Assembly: GCF_020966755.1 (NCBI RefSeq)
Contig: NZ_JAJKFT010000004.1
Coordinates: forward strand, 1 to 64,000
Length of the DNA: 64,000 nt
Source of the DNA: Blastopirellula sediminis
GTDB taxonomy: Bacteria; Planctomycetota; Planctomycetia; Pirellulales; Pirellulaceae
Direction of reading: 5' to 3'
Part shown: in pieces, positions 17,449-25,041 of the stretch
How the letters are laid out: each line of letters starts with the position of its first letter
Numbering within the stretch: position 1 is the first letter of the stretch
Made by a program: the position numbers and the translations under genes
The notes under the pieces: generated by a model
Database searches by the model: none
Told to the model about the DNA's origin: nothing
What the model saw: the letters and a program-made list of their open reading frames with translations, nothing else

Positions 17449-17898
17449 CTAGGCCATCGCCAGCGTGCCGATCACGCGAAGCTTGTTCTCGATCTGCTCG
17501 CTGGTGAACGGCTTGGTCACATACGACTCGCAGCCGAGCATAAAGGCTTGCACGCAGCTGCGAGTATCGCGCGAAGAGGTGATCATCACCACCTTCGTGC
17601 CGTCACTGCCGGCCAGGCCCATCTCGTCTTCCGCCGAGCGAAGCGCACGCAGCAAATCTTTGCCGCCGCAGCCCGGCATGATCAGGTCGACGAACGCGAC
17701 GTCGTAACGGCGATGTTCGTCATCGGCGCCCAAAATCATCTTCAAGCCGGTATCGGCGTCCGCCGCTTCGTCGCACTCGCCGAACGGCGACAGCATATCG
17801 GACAGCATTGCCCGCGTCATGCGATCGTCATCGATCACCAGAAAACGCATCGGGCGAGCAGGGTAAGATTCGCGGCTGTCGTGTTGAGAAGGCGTCAT
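17449..17898 (-). CDS. Single-domain response regulator
   Basis: 149 residues forming one receiver domain and no output domain. Key residues are visible: the acidic pair and adjacent Asp in FLVIDDDRMTR, the phospho-acceptor Asp in VAFVDLIMPG, the Thr/Ser switch in VVMITSSRDT, and the conserved Lys in SYVTKPFTSEQ. CheY-like proteins act by binding a partner when phosphorylated. No histidine kinase is nearby. ATG 17898 has AGGAA upstream; a longer frame to 18060 has no support. Confidence 0.92.
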   Translation of the reverse strand: MTPSQHDSRESYPARPMRFLVIDDDRMTRAMLSDMLSPFGECDEAADADTGLKMILGADDEHRRYDVAFVDLIMPGCGGKDLLRALRSAEDEMGLAGSDGTKVVMITSSRDTRSCVQAFMLGCESYVTKPFTSEQIENKLRVIGTLAMA

Positions 17899-18079
17899 GA
17901 GAGCTGTTCCTGTAAGATCGCGCAGTGTGTTCGGCCAAAAAATGTCGCGGGCGTCTATACGTGGCGACGGGGCGATACGCTTACGATCGTTCGAAACATG
18001 AAAACTCTCGTCTGTCCCAGAGCGAATCGGAGAACTGCCAGGGTAGCGGCAGATACCCAAAACATAGGATGAGAATTCA

Positions 18080-19030
18080 TTAGGAGGCTGAATTTTCGTC
18101 CCGTGCTAGTAGATTGCGCAGGTGGATCTCTACCGATTCCGCCAGTTTTTCCGGGTTGTACCCTCCTTCCAGGAGAGAAACCAATTTGCCGTCAGAATAG
18201 GCGTCCGCTGCGCCCAGCACGATCTGGGACAATTCCTCGTAATCTTCCGATTCAAGGCCGAGATTGCCGACCGGATCAGCGGCGTGTGCGTCAAAGCCGG
18301 CGCTCAGAATGATCAGTTGCGGCTTCACCTTCGCGGTGAATTCTTCCATCGCTTGGGCGAATTTGGTGATGAAGTCGCGCCGCGAGATCCCAAATTTCAG
18401 CGGCAAATTGCGGGTATAGCCGAGCCCCGCGCTTTGGCCGATTTCCATCGAATCGCCGGTGCCGGGATAAAACGGATAGCGATGGGCCGAGAAAAATCCG
18501 ACTCGTTCACTCTCCCAAAAGGCGTCCTGCGTCCCATTTCCATGGTGGACGTCCCAGTCGACGATCAGCACGCGATCGAGATCGAGCTTCGTCAGGGCGT
18601 ACTGTGCGGCGATCGCGGCGTTGTTGAACAGGCAAAACCCCATCGGCATGGTCGGCGTCGCATGATGTCCCGGCGGCCGGACCAGACAGAGGGCGTTTTG
18701 GGCCTCGCCCGCCAAAACGCGACGAGTTGCGTCGATCGCGGCGCCGACCGCTCGAGTCGCAACATGGTACGAGTCATGGGATACGGCGGTGTCGACCTCA
18801 ATGCGGCCCCCTCCTTTTAGGGAGAACCCTTCGACCGATGTCCGCATCGCGGCGGTGTGAACCAGTTGAATATCGGCCGAAGTCGCATGCCCCCAGTCGG
18901 GACGCTGGCACCGCTCGATTAGGCCCGCTTGCTCCAGCTGGGCGGTTACGGCGACAAGTCGCTGGGCCGATTCGGGGTGATGTCCGGTGTCATGCTCGAG
19001 GAACTCGTGATCACTGTAGAGTAGGGTCAT
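18080..19030 (-). CDS. Class II histone deacetylase-like / acetylpolyamine amidohydrolase family protein
   Basis: 316 residues with the complete zinc-hydrolase signature: RPPGHHATPTMPMGFCLFNN, VLIVDWDVHHGNGTQ, LSAGFDAHAADPVG and LLEGGYNPEKLA. The family includes AcuC, acetylpolyamine amidohydrolases and eukaryotic HDACs. Substrates in planctomycetes are not known; deacetylation of small molecules or protein lysines are both possible. It is cytoplasmic and monocistronic. Confidence 0.95.
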   Translation of the reverse strand: MTLLYSDHEFLEHDTGHHPESAQRLVAVTAQLEQAGLIERCQRPDWGHATSADIQLVHTAAMRTSVEGFSLKGGGRIEVDTAVSHDSYHVATRAVGAAIDATRRVLAGEAQNALCLVRPPGHHATPTMPMGFCLFNNAAIAAQYALTKLDLDRVLIVDWDVHHGNGTQDAFWESERVGFFSAHRYPFYPGTGDSMEIGQSAGLGYTRNLPLKFGISRRDFITKFAQAMEEFTAKVKPQLIILSAGFDAHAADPVGNLGLESEDYEELSQIVLGAADAYSDGKLVSLLEGGYNPEKLAESVEIHLRNLLARDENSAS

Positions 19031-19075
19031 GCGAATCGTAGGGGGTGAGCAAACATCGTACCGCTTGCATTTAAA

Positions 19076-19105
19076 TTGACAGCCTCCCCATTCCGCAAGT
19101 AGTCT
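19076..19105 (+). promoter_or_regulatory. Possible sigma-70-type promoter
   Basis: TTGACA (19076-19081) followed 18 bases later by TAGTCT, a weak -10. It would give a leader of roughly 125 bases before the secreted-protein start at 19236. The -35 is a perfect match but the -10 is poor. Confidence 0.35.
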
Positions 19106-19235
19106 GAAGAGAAGCCGAACGCAATGCCGTACTAACCTACGGCGTGTAAATCGGTTAGGTTAAACCTATTCTGGCAAACCTCCTCGTCTCACTTTTCTGG
19201 CGCCTCACCGCCGTTTTCGGATCAGGGTGGAAATC

Positions 19236-21077
19236 ATGAAATTGCACGGATTGGCTATCGCCTTTGCGTTCTCTCTTGTCGTCTGTGGAAACGCTTGGGC
19301 ACAGCAATACAAAGTAATCCCCATGAACGCGCCGGAATTGAATCCGGACGATACCAAAATGCGGGCAGGGGTGACTGCCGCCAAGTTAGAGGTCCAGGAA
19401 TACACGCGTCGCAAGCCGCTGGATGACGCCGGCAAGCAACTGCTGACTCGCTTCTTCATGGGAGCGTACTTCCCTAGCTGGACCGCTCCTGCCAGTTGGG
19501 CGCACGTCGACGTGAAGCGTCACGACTTCATGCGTAACTTCAACGGCTCGCTCGACGTCCAGGCGACGACCAAGAAAGAGCTGAGTCGGCTGACGCTGCA
19601 AGCGATGTCTGAAATGATCAAACCCGACTACCATCCGGTCGTGCGTTACAACGCGATGCTGCTGATCGGCGATTTGAACGCCCAGGAATACGACCTGCGG
19701 ACCAACGCGCCGGTTTGCCCGTATCATGCGTCTCTCGACGTCATGCTGAAAGTCTTGGAAGACCCGAATGCGGACGACGTGGTGAAGGTCGGCGCGATGT
19801 TGGGCGTGCTGCGACATGCTCGCTTCGCTCAAAGCTTACCGAAACCGTCCGGCGAAGCGGTGACCATCGCCGATATCGAAAGGATGACCAAAGCCGCGGC
19901 CCAAGTCATCACGAGCGACGTGGCCGAAGGACGTTCCGCTGACGCTCATCAATGGACGCAGCGTCGCGCGATGGACTTGGTTCGCACGCTCTCGCCTGGA
20001 TATCAGCAGATGTTCAAGTCAGGCGGCAATCAGAACGCCAGCGGCGAGATTCGCAAGTCGCTGGAAGAGGTCGCAAAATCGCTCGGCAAGATGATTGAGA
20101 ATGAAAACGCCGATAAGTCGCTGCGAGTCGATGCGGCGCTGACGCTGGCCGCAATGCCGAGCGACGACGCGGTGAAGAAGAGCTTTGATCCAAACGTGCA
20201 AGTCGGTCTCGTCGCCAAGCTCGCTTCCAAGTCGGTGGACGACGACATCACCTGGTTCACTGAAAAGCTGAAAGAAATGAAAATGGGCGGCCCCGGAGGA
20301 CCCGGCGGCATGGGCGGCCCCGGCGGATACGGGATGGAAGGCTACTCGGCCATGCCGGCGATGGAATATGGCGGCGGCAGCGGCTACGGCGACGAAGCGA
20401 TGATGGGCCCTGACGGCAAGCCGATGAAGCCGAAGAAAAAGGAATTCGTCAACACGAACCCGCCGCTGCACAGCTTGCAGCTGACGTTCCGTCGTCGCGT
20501 TAAAGCGGACGTCGACTCGCTCAAAGTCAGTCTGGTCGGCAACGACGCGAAAGCGGATGACATCCGTAATTTGAGCAGCGGTCTGATCCGCTTTGTTCCG
20601 TCGGCCGAAGAGCAAGCGGCGATTATCGATCTGGCGAAGGCGATGGACGAACTGATCGTCGCCGCCGACACCGACACGACCGCCTCGACGACTCCGATGA
20701 ACAGCCCGATGGGTTTCCAGACGTCGACCGCGCCGATGGATCCCTTCCTGCCTTACGAAGATCTGGCGAAAGCCGTGAAAGATAAGCAGGCGAAGGTGGA
20801 ACGTTTGGCCAACAAGCTGGCCGCAGGCGCCGGCGTCGTTGAGGATGCTGCTGGTGAAGCGGTCGTCCCGAGCGCCGACATGCCGTTTGGCGCCGTTCCG
20901 GGAATGGCGCCGGCTGGGGCTGCTCCTGCGGCCGCTCCGAAAGGCCCTGTCGCTCCCGCTGGCGGCAAACCGGCCGCTCCGATGACTCCGACTGCCGATA
21001 TGCCGTTCGGCCCGGTCCCTGGGGCCGCTCCGGCTGCCGGCCGAGCCACGCCGATGCCGATGGGACCAATGCCGTAA
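19236..21077 (+). CDS. Secreted protein with low-complexity Gly/Met and Pro/Ala segments
   Basis: 613 residues with a classical signal peptide (MKLHGLAIAFAFSLVVCGNAWA). The first half is helical and alanine-rich. Around residue 350 comes a Gly/Pro/Met-rich stretch (GGPGGPGGMGGPGGYG). The C-terminus (about 545-613) is Pro/Ala-rich and contains a near duplicate: SADMPFGAVPGMAPA and TADMPFGPVPGAAPA. I recognise no enzyme motif. ATG 19236 is preferred over GTG 19227 because AGGGTGG lies 5 bases upstream of it. A terminator separates it from the HEAT-repeat lipoprotein, with which it may functionally pair. The function is unknown. Confidence 0.85.
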   Translation: MKLHGLAIAFAFSLVVCGNAWAQQYKVIPMNAPELNPDDTKMRAGVTAAKLEVQEYTRRKPLDDAGKQLLTRFFMGAYFPSWTAPASWAHVDVKRHDFMRNFNGSLDVQATTKKELSRLTLQAMSEMIKPDYHPVVRYNAMLLIGDLNAQEYDLRTNAPVCPYHASLDVMLKVLEDPNADDVVKVGAMLGVLRHARFAQSLPKPSGEAVTIADIERMTKAAAQVITSDVAEGRSADAHQWTQRRAMDLVRTLSPGYQQMFKSGGNQNASGEIRKSLEEVAKSLGKMIENENADKSLRVDAALTLAAMPSDDAVKKSFDPNVQVGLVAKLASKSVDDDITWFTEKLKEMKMGGPGGPGGMGGPGGYGMEGYSAMPAMEYGGGSGYGDEAMMGPDGKPMKPKKKEFVNTNPPLHSLQLTFRRRVKADVDSLKVSLVGNDAKADDIRNLSSGLIRFVPSAEEQAAIIDLAKAMDELIVAADTDTTASTTPMNSPMGFQTSTAPMDPFLPYEDLAKAVKDKQAKVERLANKLAAGAGVVEDAAGEAVVPSADMPFGAVPGMAPAGAAPAAAPKGPVAPAGGKPAAPMTPTADMPFGPVPGAAPAAGRATPMPMGPMP

Positions 21078-21117
21078 ACGGCGATTGCTCTTGTCTGCTG
21101 GCCCATAGATAGCTATC

Positions 21118-21156
21118 AACAGCCGCCGTGGTTTCTTCCTGCGAGCGGCTGTTTTT
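21118..21156 (+). terminator. Intrinsic terminator ending at the next start codon
   Basis: AACAGCCGC (21118-21126) pairs with GCGGCTGTT (21145-21153), followed by TTT. The T run ends right where the ATG of the next gene begins (21157), so the ribosome-binding region of that gene lies inside the right arm. Confidence 0.75.
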
Positions 21157-23568
21157 ATGCTAGCACTGCGCACATTGGCGATTCTATTGTTGGTCGTATT
21201 ATCGACGACCGGCTGTTTCGCGCTGCGCCCTCGTCTCGAACTGCCTCCCTCCGCGTCGCCCGAAGATGATTTCGACGCACTCTTGGAGACTTCGAAAGAG
21301 TCGTCGCAGGAGCCGAGCGAAGCGGAAACGCCGCCGCGGACCGAGATCTCGCGCAAGTTGGAAATTGCCAACGCCGAACGCAGGCTAACCTCCACGATTC
21401 AATTGCCATCGAAGTCGGGGCTTCGCGGTAAGGAGGTCGAAACCGACGGCTGGCGAATTACCGCCGCCGATCGCCGCTTCTTGACTTCGTATTTCCGACA
21501 GCCGCATTGGCGACATCGCGAATTGGATTCGGTCCTGCAGGACAAGCAACGGGACGAGATTCTTTCCGCCGCCGCCGAAGCGGAGAATCCTCAGGTTCTA
21601 GCGACCGCCGCGATCGGTCAAACGCGACGCGGTCAGGTGAATGCGACCGCGTTGATCGACGCCATCGAAAACCGCGATCTACCGACATCGACCCGCTGCG
21701 CCGCCCTGGAAGCGCTGGCGCTGGCCGGCGAACAAGTTGCGATCGACCAATTGTACGAATCGCGTGACGAATGGATGGCGCCTCGAGAAACCAAGGCCGC
21801 CGAGGTGCTCAGCGCCGAGAAGCTAGAGGCGGAGCTCATGTACGCTTTAGCGATACGTGAGCACGTACGAAGCGACGAGCGGGTGCTCGAGGCGCTCGCA
21901 TCCAACTACGACGACGTTCGCGCCGCGGCACTCGACGCGATGTATCTCGATTGGAACGGGCAAACGCCGAAAGAGGCGCAGCTGCTCCTCGAAGATCGGG
22001 CCGAGATGGTCTCCGCCGCCGCGCGGCGAACGGCAGCCCCGCTGGGAGATCTGCAGCGGGCAATCGGCTCGCCATCGATGAGCATTCGTCGCGACGCCGT
22101 CTGCGGAATGGCTCGCTGCAAAGATCAGGCGGCGGCCGACGTGCTGGCCGCGATCGATGAGAACTCTGCGATCGTCTGCGTCCTCGCGGCGATCGACGTT
22201 TGGGTGATCCGCGGCGAATTCGACCGCATCGCTGATTTCGCCTCCTCAACCGAACATCGCATCCGCTGCGCCGTCGCCGAACAATTGGCGATCGATCGCG
22301 AGCTGCGGATGCAAGCCGTCGCCCCCAAGCTGCTTGGCGATTCCAGCACGCTCGTACGCGACCTGACGCTCGATTCGCTCGAACATTGGCCCAAGCGCTC
22401 GGCGACCGAGACGATGCTCACGGCCCTTCGAACGATCGAGTCTCCTTATTCCGGCAAAGTGATCGCCCAGCGGCTCGCCATGCGACTCGGCGAGCCGAAA
22501 CCGGCGGCGGACGAAACGGTCGAACAGTCGCTCCAACGCCTGGAGAACGCTTGGCGCAGCGAGTTCGGCTCGCTCGGCGGAGAAGGGGAGTCCCCTGTGA
22601 AAAAGGGGATCTCACGCGAAGCGGCCCTGCAGACGATGCAATTAGTGCAGCAATACGAACAAGCGACGTCAGACGCCGAGGCGAATGAAATTCGCCGGCA
22701 ACTGATGACTCGTCGCGAACTGATACTAGATACGCTCGATCAACTTGCCCCGGAACTGAGAGAGGTTCCGCTGCCGCGGTTGCAGGCGAACGTCTTGCCG
22801 GAAATCGACGCCGACTTCGCCCACTGGAAACAAACCTTGGAGAAGGACGAGGCGTTGCGGCTTTCGGCGCTCCGTGCTCTGGAAGAAGCGAGTCGCAAGC
22901 ACCAGCTGAATCAGTATTTGCTGGAGCAAATTTCGTTGTCGTGTCGGCTCGACGCTCCGGAAGAAGAGATGCACGCGATCCTGGAGATTGTGAAGCTGGA
23001 TCGTCGCCCGGCGGCCGCTCGCATCGTTGGGTTGGCGCTGCATCATCGAGCGGCGACGGTCCGCCGGTTGTCGATCGCGTGGTGCGAGCGGTTCACGAAC
23101 CAAGATTACGGCGGCATTCTGTCGACAATGGTAACCGACAAAGATCGGGGCGTGCGTCTGGCGGCGGCGGTGACGCTCCGGCATTATCCTGGCTCAACGA
23201 CCGAAACGGTCTTATTGCAGACGCTTGCCGATGATGACGCCGAACTGGCGGTCGCGGCGGCCGGTTCGCTCGCCTATCTGCATGTGCAAGAAGGCGTCGA
23301 CGCGCTGAATCGCTTCTCGCGCGATCGAGTCGAACGAACGCGCCGGTTGGCGGTGGAAGCGATGGGAACGAGCGGTGAACAGTTGCTGATCCCCACGCTG
23401 ATCCGGACGCTCGGCGATTCCAAAAGCGTACAGCACGCGGCGCTGATCGCGCTGCCGAAAGTCGTCGGCGAAGATGTCGCCGCGCGAGAGAAAGGATTCC
23501 GCGACGCCAACTCGCAAGTCGCCGCCTGGCAAACGTGGTACGCGGGACAAGTCGGTACGCCCGAGTAG
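21157..23568 (+). CDS. HEAT-repeat lipoprotein
   Basis: 803 residues. The lipoprotein signal ends in VLSTTGC. The remainder is a long series of helical pairs typical of HEAT/PBS-lyase-like repeats, for example DDVRAAALDAMYLDW, SMSIRRDAVCGMARC, DRGVRLAAAVTLRHYP and DDAELAVAAAGSLAYL. Such solenoids bind other proteins. It should be anchored in the periplasm. The only in-frame ATG abuts the upstream terminator; a TTG at 21175 is less attractive because it would shorten the signal. The partner and function are unknown. Confidence 0.85.
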   Translation: MLALRTLAILLLVVLSTTGCFALRPRLELPPSASPEDDFDALLETSKESSQEPSEAETPPRTEISRKLEIANAERRLTSTIQLPSKSGLRGKEVETDGWRITAADRRFLTSYFRQPHWRHRELDSVLQDKQRDEILSAAAEAENPQVLATAAIGQTRRGQVNATALIDAIENRDLPTSTRCAALEALALAGEQVAIDQLYESRDEWMAPRETKAAEVLSAEKLEAELMYALAIREHVRSDERVLEALASNYDDVRAAALDAMYLDWNGQTPKEAQLLLEDRAEMVSAAARRTAAPLGDLQRAIGSPSMSIRRDAVCGMARCKDQAAADVLAAIDENSAIVCVLAAIDVWVIRGEFDRIADFASSTEHRIRCAVAEQLAIDRELRMQAVAPKLLGDSSTLVRDLTLDSLEHWPKRSATETMLTALRTIESPYSGKVIAQRLAMRLGEPKPAADETVEQSLQRLENAWRSEFGSLGGEGESPVKKGISREAALQTMQLVQQYEQATSDAEANEIRRQLMTRRELILDTLDQLAPELREVPLPRLQANVLPEIDADFAHWKQTLEKDEALRLSALRALEEASRKHQLNQYLLEQISLSCRLDAPEEEMHAILEIVKLDRRPAAARIVGLALHHRAATVRRLSIAWCERFTNQDYGGILSTMVTDKDRGVRLAAAVTLRHYPGSTTETVLLQTLADDDAELAVAAAGSLAYLHVQEGVDALNRFSRDRVERTRRLAVEAMGTSGEQLLIPTLIRTLGDSKSVQHAALIALPKVVGEDVAAREKGFRDANSQVAAWQTWYAGQVGTPE

Positions 23569-23600
23569 CGCCCGCGAAACGGTGCCACCTAATTCTTTAG

Positions 23601-23795
23601 TAGCCCGAAGCGCAAGCGAGGGAAATGCGTGCGGACTCTTCTGAGAAGTGTCGATTTACGATATCGACCAAACACTAGCCCGAGGCGCGAGCCGAGGGAA
23701 TGTGCGCGGACAATGAAGATGCTCCGCGCATGGTGCTAGATGGGACGTATGTCTCTGCTTTGCGACCGCTTTTCCCTCGCTTGCGCTTCGGGCTA
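23601..23795. repeat. Cluster of three TAGCCCGA-family repeats
   Basis: Three copies of a roughly 25-bp unit: 23601-23625 (TAGCCCGAAGCGCAAGCG then AGGGAAA), 23676-23700 (TAGCCCGAGGCGCGAGCC then GAGGGAA) and an inverted copy of the first type at 23771-23795. The outer pair forms a perfect inverted repeat around the inner copy. The cluster starts 32 bp after the HEAT gene stop. Two more copies lie at 35693-35824. Confidence 0.88.
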
Positions 23796-23808
23796 CCATT
23801 GGCGGCGC

Positions 23809-24414
23809 TTACTCGGCCGAAACGGCCGCAGCGGTTTCTTTCTGCGGCGCGGCGATCAGCAAGCAGCCGAGAGCGTACGCTCCGAAGATCGCCCCGTTGA
23901 AGACAAGGTCGCCGGTCAGCGTGTAGCGGAAGAACGGCAATGCGGCGGCGTAGCATTCGCCCAGCCCAACCAAGGTCGCTTCGTACATCGGCAGCCCCAA
24001 TCCAGTCGCGGAGGCGGCCCAGACGGCGAAGTTGCTGATCAGGAAGAAGAGGACCGAGCCGACGACCGAAGCGCCGCCGAGCATCACGCCTCTCGTCAGT
24101 TTGGCGAGCCAGCTCCCCGACTTCGGCTGGAAGCGGCGAACGGCGATTCCCAAAAAGACCGGCAGCGACAACGCGGCGTATACGGTCAGCATCACCGGCC
24201 AAGCGTAACCGCCGATCACCAAATCGCTGAGCGTGGTGATCCAGATCGGCACCATCAAGGCCCAACGGACGCTCGAAAGCTTGTACCCAGCGAACATGGC
24301 GAGTGCAGCGGTCGGAGCGACGTTCGGGTAGCTGTAGAGCATCCAGCGGAGTGCGACTCCAAGGGAGACCAGCAGCAGAACCAGCAACAATCGTTCAACG
24401 GTTTCTTTTTTCAT
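23809..24414 (-). CDS. DUF6580 family putative membrane transport protein
   Basis: 201 residues with five or six hydrophobic segments: VERLLLVLLLVSLGVALRW, VAPTAALAMFAGY, RWALMVPIWITTLSDLVIG, LTVYAALSLPVFLGIAV and LFFLISNFAVWAA. The pattern P-x-x-A-L-x-M-F-A-G and the Asn-Phe-Ala-Val-Trp block are typical of DUF6580, which resembles substrate-binding S components of ECF transporters. The substrate is unknown. ATG 24414 is chosen; the longer frame to 24450 adds a non-membrane tail. It follows the DUF4430 gene by 45 bp, so both are probably co-transcribed. Confidence 0.85.
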   Translation of the reverse strand: MKKETVERLLLVLLLVSLGVALRWMLYSYPNVAPTAALAMFAGYKLSSVRWALMVPIWITTLSDLVIGGYAWPVMLTVYAALSLPVFLGIAVRRFQPKSGSWLAKLTRGVMLGGASVVGSVLFFLISNFAVWAASATGLGLPMYEATLVGLGECYAAALPFFRYTLTGDLVFNGAIFGAYALGCLLIAAPQKETAAAVSAE

Positions 24415-24459
24415 CGTTTGCTCGCATCGACACATGGGTGAAGCTCCCATCTTACACGT

Positions 24460-24849
24460 TTATTCGTATCGCTGAAAACGCCACAAGATCACGTCGCCGG
24501 GAGCGACTTCGACCAGTTCGCAGCTCCGCGTCGCCAACTTGTCGTTGACGCGGAAAATCCAGTTTCGCCCGTTTCCCTCGTTTTTGACGTCGTCAATCGC
24601 GAAAACGAACCGCGTGGCGCCTGATCCGCGGCTTTGCAGGGCAAATCCGTGCGGATGCTCGCTGGCCGCCGCGGTGGCGGAGAAAACGTTGGCCTCCTCC
24701 TTCCAGGGAATCTGCGTGAAGTGCTTTTCGCTTCCATCGCCGAAATCGACGACCACTTTGACCGTTTTTTCAGGTTCTGCGGAGTAACCGGTCCCCGCGA
24801 GCGCGGCGAGAGCCAGGACGAGACCAAAAAACAGAGGGCGCGAAGTCAT
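24460..24849 (-). CDS. Secreted DUF4430 (transcobalamin C-terminal-like) protein
   Basis: 129 residues with a signal peptide (PLFFGLVLALAALAGTGYS). The mature part looks like the DUF4430 beta-grasp domain: VKVVVDFGDGSEKHF, GNGRNWIFRVNDKLA and GDVILWRFQRYE at the C-terminus. The fold is named after transcobalamin, but ligand binding is not proven for bacterial members. Its partner downstream, DUF6580, is an ECF-like membrane protein. Together they could form an uptake pair; this is inference from adjacency. Confidence 0.82.
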   Translation of the reverse strand: MTSRPLFFGLVLALAALAGTGYSAEPEKTVKVVVDFGDGSEKHFTQIPWKEEANVFSATAAASEHPHGFALQSRGSGATRFVFAIDDVKNEGNGRNWIFRVNDKLATRSCELVEVAPGDVILWRFQRYE

Positions 24850-25041
24850 GCAGCAAAATCCTTCCAATAGGCTAGGCGATGGGCCGGCCATTATTTTAGT
24901 CGCCGGAGCGATTGCTCGCGAGACAGTTGGGGCCAGTACACGGCTTGCCTGAAACGCTATAATTCCTTCGATGAATTTACCTTACGTCGCTGCAGATTGT
25001 CGGCGGCGATTTGGATTACTCGCGCAGAAGGACGCCGCTCG

